NCBI GenBank assembly: GCA_947475525.1 | Contig: CANJMI010000022.1 | Span: 30,624 to 94,623 of the forward strand | Length of the DNA stretch: 64,000 nucleotides | Direction of reading: 5' to 3' | From: Polyangiaceae bacterium | GTDB taxonomy: Bacteria; Myxococcota_A; Polyangia; Polyangiales; Polyangiaceae | Shown: positions 53,660 to 61,601 of the stretch, one piece after another | Layout: each line of letters begins with the position of its first letter | Numbering within the stretch: the stretch's first letter is position 1 | Program-made: the position numbers and the translations under genes | Notes under the pieces: model-generated | Told to the model about the DNA's origin: nothing | What the model saw: the letters and a program-made list of their open reading frames with translations, nothing else | The model's database searches: none

Positions 53660-54445
53660 ATGCCATCCGCCAGGCACTTCATCCGCGACCTGCAGGGTCG
53701 AGGCAGGTACCTGTTCTCCACGGAAGAGGCGGTAGCGGCCCTTGGCCGTACGTTCACGGCGACGCGCGCCGCCCTGCGGCGGCTGAAGGAGAAGGGCGAG
53801 CTCGCCGATCCGCACCGCGGCTTCCACGTGATCGTGCCGCCCGAATACCAGGCCCTTGGCTGCCTGCCCGCTGAGCAGTTCATCCCCGACCTGATGCTGC
53901 GCCTCGAAGAGCCCTACTACGTGACGTTGCTCAGCGCGGCCGCCTATCACGGCGCCGCACACCAGAAGCCGCAGGTGTTTCAGGTCATGGTGCCGCATCG
54001 CCGTCGGCCGATTGCGTGCGGTAAAGTACGGATTCAATTCATCTCCCGCAGCGACATGGCCAAGACGCCCGTCATCGAGCGCAACACGTCGCGCGGCACC
54101 ATCAAGATCGCGTCCGCCGCCGCGACCGCCCTGGAGGTCGTCGGCTACCCGGAGCACGGTGGAGGTCTCAGCAACGTGGCCACCGTCCTCGCCGAGCTCG
54201 CGGAATCCGTGGACGCTGAAGCGCTCGTCGTCGAAGCCCATCGCGCTCCGCTTTCGTGGGTGCAGCGGCTGGGGTATTTGCTGTCCCTCGTGGAGGCCTC
54301 TGAGCTCGCCGCTGCTCTCGATCCCGTTCTAGTCGCGAGGAAGCCCTTCGCGGTGGCGCTCGCTCCGTCGGCACCGCGCGGGGGCAGCCCGAGCGACCCG
54401 CGCTGGAATGTGGCGGTCAACGTCCACGTGGAGCCCGACCTGTGA
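53660..54445 (+). CDS. AbiEi-family antitoxin (orphaned)
   Basis: The 261-residue product resembles type IV toxin-antitoxin AbiEi antitoxins: an N-terminal winged-helix-like part (RGRYLFSTEEAVAALGRTFTATRAALRRLKEKGELADPHRG) and a C-terminal domain with EEPYYVTLLSAAAYHGAAHQKPQVFQVMVP. AbiEi binds its promoter and counters the AbiEii nucleotidyltransferase. ATG 53660 is chosen for AGGA 11 bases upstream; ATG 53630 has no site. The GTGA at 54442-54445 couples it to a toxin gene that is truncated, so the antitoxin has no local intact partner. Confidence 0.8.
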   Translation: MPSARHFIRDLQGRGRYLFSTEEAVAALGRTFTATRAALRRLKEKGELADPHRGFHVIVPPEYQALGCLPAEQFIPDLMLRLEEPYYVTLLSAAAYHGAAHQKPQVFQVMVPHRRRPIACGKVRIQFISRSDMAKTPVIERNTSRGTIKIASAAATALEVVGYPEHGGGLSNVATVLAELAESVDAEALVVEAHRAPLSWVQRLGYLLSLVEASELAAALDPVLVARKPFAVALAPSAPRGGSPSDPRWNVAVNVHVEPDL

Positions 54446-54597
54446 TCCCCAAGGCGTACATCACCGAATGGCGTAGCCATGCACCGTGGACCGAGGACGC
54501 GTGGGTCGAGCAGGATCTCGTCATCAGCCGCGCGCTCGTGGGCATCTTCGGAGCCGCCGGCGTCGCAGAGCGCCTGGCCGAACGCTCGATCCCGAAA
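54442..54597 (+). pseudogene. Truncated AbiEii-type toxin gene
   Basis: Residues 1 to about 48 (MIPKAYITEWRSHAPW, VEQDLVISRALVGIF) match the start of AbiEii nucleotidyltransferase toxins. The match ends just before the place where the GG-S/T and DxD catalytic motifs should be; the frame then reads into an IS91-like fragment and stops. The toxin is therefore non-catalytic. The GTG start overlaps the antitoxin stop by 4 bases, as in intact abiE operons. Confidence 0.78.
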
Positions 54598-54602
54598 TGC
54601 AA

Positions 54603-54725
54603 GACGACGAGCCTTCCGCGCTCTGCCTCGACGAGCCGGGTCTCGCTGCCTGGTATGCCGCCGCCGCGCAGGGGATCGCGCTGACCGGCGAGCGCGCCGG
54701 ACAGCCCACACTTCGGCTCATCGTT
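54603..54725 (+). pseudogene. IS91-family transposase fragment (internal part)
   Basis: In the frame of 54486, residues LAAWYAAAAQGIALTGERAG (about 54636-54695) and the following QPTLRL resemble the segment just before the core of IS91-type Y2 transposases (AASVQGR-ALGPRAGQ pattern, recalled from family members). Both sides are cut: toxin remnant upstream, no transposase sequence downstream. It may belong to the same original gene as 58357-58884. Confidence 0.5.
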
Positions 54726-54994
54726 TCACAAAACCCACGAGCCGACGCTCCCGCTGCTCGCAATGACGGCGAGCCCGCTCACCCGCATCCCCAGAGCAGC
54801 CGGGCCCTGCTTCTACTGAAGCAGACTCCTTGCTTTCGCGATGATTTCAGCGACGACCTGAGGCGGTGCGGTGCCTATCCGTTTTGCCTGACGAGCGCGC
54901 CAATCGAGGCCCGCGCGCTCCCAATCAACCCGCACTCCCGTCCGCAAAGTCACAGATTTAGGATAAATTCATCCCCATAAAGAAATGACGGCCG

Positions 54995-56620
54995 TCAGAA
55001 GACCACTTCACCGGTCACTTCATTGCGACCATCGATGAGCGGGCCGAACTTAGGACCGTAACCCATCTTGTAGGGCTCTTGCTCCTCGTTCAGGCTCACC
55101 TGACCGCACCACACTTGTTGCAGGTCGTAGAGCTCCCTCCAGTCGAGCTTCTTCGTGTTGTCCAGCCATCCGCCTTTGTTGTTGTCGGCCGCCATGGCCT
55201 GGATGTTCGCGTTACCGAAGATGAACGGGAACTTCTCTGGATAAACGGCGGGCTCTTTGATCAGAATGGCCGTCAATGCGGTCGGCCCCCAGCAGTTCTT
55301 GTGGCACGGGTTCACGCACAGGCTGTTTGCCGACATCGACGAGTCGTAAAAGGTCTGAAGCGTGGGGCACGACTTTGAGCATGGCGAAACGTCCGGAACG
55401 TCGGCCGGCGACACGATCACCGCCAGATCTCCGCAGATGACGTTGTTGTCGCACACGTGCAGCGCGGCGAACGGCGGCTGTCCGACGTGGGCGTCCCAGA
55501 ACGCCTGACCGACGGGATTCTTGTCGACCGAGCCGTCGAGCCATTTTCGGACCTGATTGCGGCCGATGGGGGCGACGTTCTTGAGGTCGTAGGTCAAGAC
55601 GTCCTCGTGATTGTAGTAGAAGCGAATCCCCGGCAGGGCTCGGAGCTTGCCTTTCCCATCGCGCGGCTCCCAGTACTTCTTTCCGACCGTATCGTAGGGC
55701 TGAAGAGGAAAAAAATCGCTCGCGCTTACCAGCGACCCGTCCGGACCTACGGCAGCTTGCATCAGTTGGCCGTTCACGTAGAGCGGAGGAGCGTCGCCGT
55801 TGGGCAGGTTCCGCCCCTTCGCGGAGCATGTCGCTGCCCGATCCTGATCGAGTCCAGCCCCTGCTGCTCCGTCCAGAAAGTCCTCCACAAAGCTCCGCCA
55901 CGCCCACAGGAACGTGACCCCGCCGTTGCTGTGCGTCGTGACGACCACGTGCGTGTCGCATTGGCGGTAGGCGCTAACGAACACGTCGCGGAGCTGTCCG
56001 CGCGCTTCGCAGTCCACGTTGTGCTGAGGACCACCAAAAAAACCGTTGCGGTTGTAGATGACATGGAACCTGCGGACGTCGGACTTTTGCAACCCGATCG
56101 AAGGCAACCACCCTTCAACCCACCAGTCGCGGATCCAGGACTGCCACTTTCCGGCGAACGTGCCCGAACAGTCCGGGCCGTTCGGAGTCGTGGCGCAGCA
56201 GGGGCCGTCGGGCGCACTCGCGACCTTGCTCTCCACGATCTTCTGGCAGGTCTGCAACGTATCCAGCGCGCACATCGTGGTGGTCGTCTTCGAGTAACCC
56301 GTCCCCCAGAGCGCGGGCGAAGGGTTCGTGATCCCCCACGCGTGGACGATCGATACCTTGCCGGGACAGTTCGCCGCATCCAGGCACAAGGGTTCGTTCG
56401 TAACACTGTCACCACCCCCCTTGCCGCCCGCACCAGCGCTGCCAGTCGTGCTGCCGCCGGCGCCACCGGCGCCGCCGCCGCTGGCGGTGGTCGTGCCGCC
56501 ATTGCTAGTCGATCCGGTGGACTCGGTTCCAGCGGGAGGGTCAGCGACAGGCTTGCAGCCCCACCACACAGCGGAGCCAAGCAATACGCCCAACAAGGTC
56601 GCGAATCTCGATACCTGCAT
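54995..56620 (-). CDS. Large Cys-rich lipoprotein with a lipase-like nucleophile motif
   Basis: The 541-residue product has a signal with a weak lipobox (WWGC, residue 22), a Gly/Ser/Thr-rich linker (about 30-75) and a globular part with about 20 Cys in pairs (CCATTPNGPDC, CSKSCPTLQ, CVNPCHKNCWGP). HSNGG in VVTTHSNGGVTFLW resembles the Ser nucleophile elbow of alpha/beta hydrolases (G-x-S-x-G variants), so a secreted hydrolase is possible but unproven. It is the only large intact gene in the centre of the island. Family not recognised. Confidence 0.7.
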   Translation of the reverse strand: MQVSRFATLLGVLLGSAVWWGCKPVADPPAGTESTGSTSNGGTTTASGGGAGGAGGSTTGSAGAGGKGGGDSVTNEPLCLDAANCPGKVSIVHAWGITNPSPALWGTGYSKTTTTMCALDTLQTCQKIVESKVASAPDGPCCATTPNGPDCSGTFAGKWQSWIRDWWVEGWLPSIGLQKSDVRRFHVIYNRNGFFGGPQHNVDCEARGQLRDVFVSAYRQCDTHVVVTTHSNGGVTFLWAWRSFVEDFLDGAAGAGLDQDRAATCSAKGRNLPNGDAPPLYVNGQLMQAAVGPDGSLVSASDFFPLQPYDTVGKKYWEPRDGKGKLRALPGIRFYYNHEDVLTYDLKNVAPIGRNQVRKWLDGSVDKNPVGQAFWDAHVGQPPFAALHVCDNNVICGDLAVIVSPADVPDVSPCSKSCPTLQTFYDSSMSANSLCVNPCHKNCWGPTALTAILIKEPAVYPEKFPFIFGNANIQAMAADNNKGGWLDNTKKLDWRELYDLQQVWCGQVSLNEEQEPYKMGYGPKFGPLIDGRNEVTGEVVF

Positions 56621-56844
56621 GATGAAACCCTTCTTTCCGTCAGCGCGATATCCGTGGGCGACGTGCGCCCGAAAAACGGGTTTGGTTGCGGAATATCGCC
56701 CCTTTGTACGAGACGGGTCTTTCCGCGGCCTCGCTTCGCCTTTGCGACGTGCCCGCCAGGAACGAATCTCGCTACTGTTTCCTGCTATCGGATGCTCGAC
56801 GGCAACGCCACGGTCACGGGCGGCGAAGTGAAGCTCAATTCCTC
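56621..56844. other. Intergenic segment with an element-end-like sequence
   Basis: Between the lipoprotein start and a decayed gene, 56649-56775 contains GTGCGCCCGAAAA and, near its end, CGCTTCGCCTTTGCGACGTG then CGCCAGGAA. A closely similar run occurs at 58905-59027, just inside the right repeat. No gene is seen here. Confidence 0.5.
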
Positions 56845-56885
56845 ATGTCGCGCTGGCAGTTCGTGCTCACCGAGATCGTGGTCGT

Positions 56886-57239
56886 GTGCGTCGCGTTCGC
56901 GCTCTTTCGCCTGCGCGCGGGTTTTGGTTCGATGCGAACGGTCACGTCGTGCACGGCAAGGTCGCGCAGATGACCGGGCTCTACGAGCGCGCATCGGTGG
57001 GCGTACTTTACGACTCCGCACCCCACGGCACGACCGCGTACACGATCGCGAAGCGCTCGGAGTTCGTTCCCTACGACGTGCGCGCGTTCCTCTTTGCGAT
57101 GAACGAGCGCGAGCCCGGGTGGGGCGGCGACTCGACCGTCGGCGGCGCGCCCCGCATCCCGACGGCAGCCGCTCGCGTCTCGCGGTCGAGGAAGTCGCGG
57201 CCGTGTTCGAGGCGGTGGGGCGTAGCCGAGAACCTCTAA
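56886..57239 (+). pseudogene. Frameshifted gene remnant of unknown family
   Basis: From 56886 one frame encodes a plausible protein (ANGHVVHGKVAQMTGLYERA, VGVLYDSAPHGTTAYTIAKR, SEFVPYDVRAFLFAMNEREP, GWGGDSTVGGAP). At about 57148-57160 the coding signal moves to another frame (HPDGSRSRLAVEEVAAVFEA, 57158-57217), indicating a frameshift. The start is not clear and the protein is not recognised. Its 3' end abuts the convergent toxin-like gene stop at 57236. Confidence 0.5.
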
Positions 57240-57874
57240 GGCAGGGCGATGAGCTTCGGTGCCTCGCTCATGAAAAAGGCGCGAATTTCCGACCACAAGG
57301 TCGCCGTCATGCCTTCCGGAGGCGTCGCTTCACGCTCGGCGTCGTCGAAGTACGTGAGTGAGCGGAGCACGTGATACAGGTCCGCCTCTCGGGCGCCGTA
57401 TCGACGGCGATACGCTCGACCTGCCTCCTCAAGCGATACACCGGCTCGCACTAGGGCCCACAAGTCCCAGAAGTCACGACGTAGCCCGCGGCGCGAGATC
57501 GCCGACAGCTTCATCACGGCGAGGTCCAGTGTTGATGCGAGTGCGATGCCGTCGAGCGTCGCGAGTTCGGCGCACGGCGGATACGGATAGTTCACGAAGT
57601 CGATCGGGAGACCATTGACCTGCATTCGCAGCGCGGCATCGGTCTCACCAGCAACGAGCGCTTCCGGGTGGATACGAAAGATGGCGTGCTTGATGCGCTC
57701 GAGCGAAACGCCTGGCTGCCGGCTAAAGAAGTCGAGGTCGCGCGACACGCGATGCTTCGCGTGGACGGCGACCGCGGTGCCGCCGGCGAGGTAGAACTCG
57801 GACAATTCCGGTAGAGTCGCTAGCTGACCCAGGGTGCGGTGGATTGCTTCCGGAATTCGGAACGGGTCGGCCAT
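57236..57874 (-). CDS. AbiEii/AbiGii-type nucleotidyltransferase (putative toxin)
   Basis: The 212-residue product has the motif LAGGTAVAVH (G31-G32-T33) followed by RDLDFF (D46, D48), typical of the DNA polymerase beta-like AbiEii/AbiGii nucleotidyltransferases, and a helical C-terminus (RDFWDLWALVRAG). The catalytic residues are present, so unlike 54442-54597 it looks intact. Such toxins modify tRNA or other targets with nucleotides. The start ATG 57874 lies inside the end of the next gene upstream (overlap of 55 bp), the usual layout for antitoxin-toxin pairs. Confidence 0.75.
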   Translation of the reverse strand: MADPFRIPEAIHRTLGQLATLPELSEFYLAGGTAVAVHAKHRVSRDLDFFSRQPGVSLERIKHAIFRIHPEALVAGETDAALRMQVNGLPIDFVNYPYPPCAELATLDGIALASTLDLAVMKLSAISRRGLRRDFWDLWALVRAGVSLEEAGRAYRRRYGAREADLYHVLRSLTYFDDAEREATPPEGMTATLWSEIRAFFMSEAPKLIALP

Positions 57875-58137
57875 TGGGTCTCCGGGCGAAAGTAGGCGCA
57901 CCAGAACGCGCGGGTGCGGTCGCTGATTAGCGGATGGGGAGCGCCCTCGAAGAACGCGCGTACGCGGTCCTCGCCGTAGAAGCGAAGGAGCCAGCGAACG
58001 TCGTCGAGCCTTCCGTACTCGAGCACGCGCGCAAGGATCGCGTCCGCATCGACAACGGGGTCGATCGTCCCGAGGTCCAAGTCCCAAAGCAGGACGTTCA
58101 CGGACTCGGGGAGCGCATGCTTCTCGGGCGAAGCCAT
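57820..58137 (-). CDS. Small partner of the nucleotidyltransferase, putative antitoxin
   Basis: The 105-residue product (ATG 58137) contains LWDLDLGTID near residue 17 and LDDVRWLLRFYGEDRVRAFF near residue 43. This pattern resembles small proteins (DUF6922-like) encoded before AbiEii-type toxins. Its end overlaps the nucleotidyltransferase start by 55 bp. It lacks a recognised DNA-binding domain, so antitoxin function is inferred from position. Confidence 0.6.
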   Translation of the reverse strand: MASPEKHALPESVNVLLWDLDLGTIDPVVDADAILARVLEYGRLDDVRWLLRFYGEDRVRAFFEGAPHPLISDRTRAFWCAYFRPETQWPTRSEFRKQSTAPWVS

Positions 58138-58356
58138 GCCTGATCCTAGCACGTGCCCAACGAGAAAAACCGCACCCATAGAACACAGGTGACGCCAGCG
58201 CGACGACCGCAAGTGCAGGTCACCGTCTCACCGTCAGAGGCGCAAAATCCACGTCTTTGTGTGCAGAGGCAAGGGGCGAAAGCCGTCGCTTGCGTAGAAC
58301 CGGGCCGCGCTCCTCGTGCACGTTCTCCACGACGCCGCGCTCGACCGCGACGTCGC

Positions 58357-58884
58357 GCGGCAGCTACCTCCTGCGCAAACCGCGCAAGAACGGGATGACG
58401 CACCTCGTGATGACGCCGATGCAGTTTCTTGCTCGCATCGAGGCTTTCATCCCGCCACCCCGCCACCCCGCCACCCCGCTATCCGCTGACGCGCGTCCGC
58501 GGCGTGCTCGCACCGCGCGCAAAGCTCCGACCTCGCATCGTGCCCAAGTTGCCGGACATTCTCGCCTCCGCATCCGCGTGCAAGCGCACGTCTGCGCGCG
58601 CCGACGTGCCCGCGCCGAATATCCTGTCGACCAAGCACTTGGGCCGCATCAAGGGAGGCCTCCTCTTCGCCGCGACCTCCCAGGTGCCGTGGGCAACGCT
58701 GCTAGGGAGGACCTTCAACGTTGACGCCAAGGCCTGCGCCCGTTGCGGCGCGATGCTCCACGTCCGCGCCGTCGTCACCGACCACGAGCTCGCCCGCGCG
58801 CTCCTCGCCGACCTGTCCTGCGCGGCTCGCGCTCCCCCGACTACGACGGGCGCCCGCTTCGTCGCAGACCCTGTGCTCGCGTAG
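58357..58884 (+). pseudogene. IS91-family transposase C-terminus, frameshifted
   Basis: Two frames join into one transposase-like protein. Before 58458: YLLRKPRKNGMTHLVMTP and QFLARIEAFIPPPR. After 58477: RYPLTRVRGVLAPRAKLRPR, WATLLGRTFNVDAKACARCG and LHVRAVVTDHELARALLADL. These resemble the Y2-transposase end of IS91 elements (RYHGVLAP-AKLRP, CxxCGxxM zinc end). A 16-bp expansion of an 8-bp repeat at 58458-58473 causes the +1 shift; removing it restores one frame. The N-terminal part of the gene is missing or unreadable. Confidence 0.78.
58451..58480. repeat. 8-bp tandem repeat inside the transposase remnant
   Basis: The unit CCCCGCCA occurs as 7 bases (58451-58457), 8 bases twice (58458-58465, 58466-58473) and a diverging copy (58474-58480). 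Two extra units shift the frame by 16 bp. Confidence 0.85.
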
Positions 58885-58962
58885 AAGAAAAACACCAAAC
58901 AATGAACAACGTGCGTCCGAAAACCCAATGTTTATCGCCGAATGTCCACACTTTGTGCGAAA

Positions 58963-59008
58963 CGTGCCCCGCTTCGCCCTTGCGACGTGCCCCGCTTCGC
59001 CCTTGCGC
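58963..59008. repeat. Tandem 23-bp repeat at the island's right end
   Basis: Two adjacent 23-bp units, both beginning CGTGCCCCGCTTCGCCC and differing only at the last base, lie at 58963-58985 and 58986-59008, 25 bp before the right direct repeat. Similar sequence is at 56736-56760. Confidence 0.8.
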
Positions 59009-59032
59009 CGTTCGCGCCAGGAAGGAAACGCG

Positions 59033-59454
59033 CCAGCGGACCCGCGACTCCTCGCGACGACCGCCGATGGCTATGCCCTCGGTGATTCGTTGCGCATCAT
59101 CGAGCTCCGCTGAGTGCTCGGTAGGCCGAAAAGTAACGCGCCGCCCATCAATTGCAGGGCAGGGCGGCCCCGACCGTAGGCGCTTGGTTGGCCGGTCGCG
59201 TTGTCGCGACAAGCTCGCTCGTTCCAAGAATGCGCGCGTCGCTCGTGCAAGCGCCGGCCTTCAAGTAAGTCTCGACGAAAGTCTGCGCCGCCTGCGGATC
59301 GAGGCCGCATTGGCCAACGGAACTCGCGAGACCGATGAGCTGCTTCTCAAGTGAAAGTGGGTCTTTCGCGAGCACGCGCGCGACCGTGGTGTAGCCGAGC
59401 GTCGGGTGAAGCTGCTCTCGCGACACAGGCTCACAGAGCCAGCCGAGGAGCGCG
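59033..59454. repeat. Right copy of the duplicated junction
   Basis: 59033-59200 is the right copy of the 168-bp repeat. 59371-59435 and 59446-59454 also match the left side (53415-53488), the intervening 170 and 10 bp being deleted there. It contains a non-functional copy of the last 26 codons of the regulator gene and the functional end of the lipoprotein gene. Confidence 0.92.
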
Positions 59455-61601
59455 TCGAGGCAAGCGTCACCGGTCTGTGTCTCGCAGAGGTTCGTCTCGC
59501 CTTTGACCTGCTCCGAGAGGCCGGTCCCGGCGTAGAGGCATATCTCGGCGCTCGGCGTCGGCTTCGGCTTGGTAGCGGCAACGGGTCCGCAGCTTGGCGG
59601 ATCGGGAAGCACGAGCGCTGGCGCGGCCATGCACGTCTCGACGCTCTGGTTCGCGAACGGCTCGTAGCTCGAGACGCTCTCGCCGGGTCCGCCTGGCAGA
59701 TGAGCTGCAACCGAGTTGGGTTTCGTACGACCCGTGACCGTCGCGCTGGCGTCGCTGCCGCTATGACCCATTCGTGCGCGGCTCGTCTCGGCGTCCCACG
59801 TCGTGCCGTTCAGAGTGTCCCAGCTCGCGAGCTCCAGGTTCTCGACGATTGGGTAGTTGAAGTGAAGGTCGAGCGTGAACCACTCGAGATCAATTGCCAT
59901 CTTCAGGTCGAGCGCAATCGAATCCACCTGGGCCCGCGCGAGGGTGCGGGGCGCGATGCTGAGCGCGCCTACCGGCTTCACAACCCCGTTGGTTTTCTGC
60001 ATCAGGAGGCCCTCTCGCAGGTCGAATGCCTGCGACGCGCTGGCGCTGATTTTTCCGTGGATCCCCGCCGTCACCTGCACGCGCGGCATGCTGATTCCAC
60101 CTTCGCCGATCACCTTGACGGCGAAGGTCGCGGTGCTGCCGAGGCTGACCGCGTGGTCGTCACTTTGGCCCGCGCGGGTGCCTGTCAGCGCGGGGACGGC
60201 GTTGAACGGCAACAGCCATGACGATGCGTCGTTCGCGAGCCAACCGTTGAGCAACGATTGCTTGTCGCTGACGTTGTACGGGTAGTGCGGGACCCAAAAT
60301 CCGTCGTGGTAGGTCGTCGTGCCGAGCGCGTGTTCGGTTCCGCTTCTCCGTGGTGTGAAGACGCGCCCGTCTTGCACGCCGAGCTTGCCACCAAAGTCCG
60401 TGTCCCCGAGCTCGAAGCCCAAGGACGGTTCGGCATTCACGTTCACCAAACCCAGTGAAAACAGAGGAAAAGTACCTAAACTCTGCTCGAGCTTTCGATA
60501 AGGAAAGACGAAACCGTCGGAGTGCAGGGCGGTGTCGTAGGTGCGCTCGTAAGCGTAGGTTGGCGGTGGGCAAAACTTGCCGACACAGGCCGGGGCTCCG
60601 CTTTTGAGGGCCCGCAATTGGCTCTCGTTGCGCGTCTCGGAGTCGAGGCCGACGTACGAGATGGGCAACCGAAGTTCCGGCAGCCCGGGCAAGCCGACAC
60701 CGGCAATCGGCGTGATGCGTGTCCCTAGCATCATCGGCACCGTCACCGCGTCGGAGCCCGCGCCCGTCGAACCGTTGAGCGCGCCTACGACGCGGGGATT
60801 GCCGAGCGAAAACGTAGGCTCGAGCACGAGCAGCTCGATTTTGCGCCCGAGAATGCTGACTTCGGCGGCGTTCACGCGCCCGAGACGCCGACTCGTTGTC
60901 CCCATGCGGGTGCGCATGTCGCGCGCGGAGCAATACAGGCGATTGGCGCGATTGCGTACCTCGTCGAAGCGTTGCGGCTCGGCGTAGTCGTAGCGCACGT
61001 CCTTGGTGACGCCGTTCGCCGTGACCGGCAGCCAACGCGACTTCAGGTAGCGCGCGCGGCTCGCTTCGTAGAGGGCCATTCGGTCCGCGCTCGCCGTCGT
61101 CGCGCCGAAGAAACCGAGCGCACCCGGCTCGATGTTGGCGTTGTGAGCGACGGCCAGGTCGAAAGCCGCCTTGAGTTGTTCGTCGGCGAGCGGCGCCGCA
61201 ACGCTCGAGGCGTCGGCCGTCTCGTAGCGGGTCTGCTCGCGGAGAAAGGCGTCGATCGCCGTCGCGTTGGCGACATCGAGGCGTCCTTTTGACGCGAGGT
61301 TCGCGAGCGAAGTGAAGCTTGCATCGTGCACGACCGCGCGCGTCGTGTTCGTGGGGCTGTCGTCGGCCAGGGTCAGCGCGCCTCCGAGACGATCCTTCAG
61401 CGCGGGGAGCGCCGCCCCGTAGCTCGCACCCAGGGCGGGGCCGGTCGTCGTCAAGGCGTCGGCCTCTGAACCGACCGCCTCCACGTGGTCATCGGGCGCG
61501 GCGTCTTGAGCCACGCAGCCGCCTGCCAATAGGGCAGGCAAAAGGAGGGTCACCAGGTGTGAAAGCGAGGTGCGGTGATAGCGGTTGGTGAGGGAGGTCA
61601 T
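59148..61601 (-). CDS. Large outer-surface lipoprotein of unknown function
   Basis: The 817-residue product has a lipoprotein signal (lipobox LAGGC, residues about 23-27), then an acidic stretch and a long beta- and loop-rich body without recognised domains (FNAVPALTGTRAG, LDLKMAIDLEWFTLDLHFN). The C-terminal 150 residues carry several Cys (CGPVAATKP, CETQTGDACLDALLGWLCEP, CGLDPQAAQ, CTSDAR). ATG 61601 is chosen because it starts the signal; GGAG lies about 9 bases upstream on the minus strand. It is divergent from another lipoprotein gene across 363 bp. Its 3' end is duplicated at 53362-53488. Confidence 0.72.
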   Translation of the reverse strand: MTSLTNRYHRTSLSHLVTLLLPALLAGGCVAQDAAPDDHVEAVGSEADALTTTGPALGASYGAALPALKDRLGGALTLADDSPTNTTRAVVHDASFTSLANLASKGRLDVANATAIDAFLREQTRYETADASSVAAPLADEQLKAAFDLAVAHNANIEPGALGFFGATTASADRMALYEASRARYLKSRWLPVTANGVTKDVRYDYAEPQRFDEVRNRANRLYCSARDMRTRMGTTSRRLGRVNAAEVSILGRKIELLVLEPTFSLGNPRVVGALNGSTGAGSDAVTVPMMLGTRITPIAGVGLPGLPELRLPISYVGLDSETRNESQLRALKSGAPACVGKFCPPPTYAYERTYDTALHSDGFVFPYRKLEQSLGTFPLFSLGLVNVNAEPSLGFELGDTDFGGKLGVQDGRVFTPRRSGTEHALGTTTYHDGFWVPHYPYNVSDKQSLLNGWLANDASSWLLPFNAVPALTGTRAGQSDDHAVSLGSTATFAVKVIGEGGISMPRVQVTAGIHGKISASASQAFDLREGLLMQKTNGVVKPVGALSIAPRTLARAQVDSIALDLKMAIDLEWFTLDLHFNYPIVENLELASWDTLNGTTWDAETSRARMGHSGSDASATVTGRTKPNSVAAHLPGGPGESVSSYEPFANQSVETCMAAPALVLPDPPSCGPVAATKPKPTPSAEICLYAGTGLSEQVKGETNLCETQTGDACLDALLGWLCEPVSREQLHPTLGYTTVARVLAKDPLSLEKQLIGLASSVGQCGLDPQAAQTFVETYLKAGACTSDARILGTSELVATTRPANQAPTVGAALPCN

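Larger units (their letters stand above)
53489..59032. mobile_element. Accessory island between two direct repeats
   Basis: This 5.5-kb segment lies between the two copies of a duplicated junction sequence. It holds an AbiEi-type antitoxin gene, a truncated AbiEii toxin gene, IS91-type transposase fragments (54603-54725 and 58357-58884), an AT-rich patch at 53614-53650, a second AbiEii-like gene pair, a lipoprotein gene and a decayed gene. Flanking genes are intact on both outer sides. The mixture of broken mobile genes and toxin-antitoxin-like genes supports acquisition by transfer. Exact ends are inferred from where the repeat copies stop. Confidence 0.75.

Noticed and set aside
55457..57361. 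634-codon plus-strand open frame across the island
   Set aside because: Most is antisense to the lipoprotein gene at 54995-56620. Only a short late part (57158-57217) looks coding and is treated as part of a frameshifted remnant.
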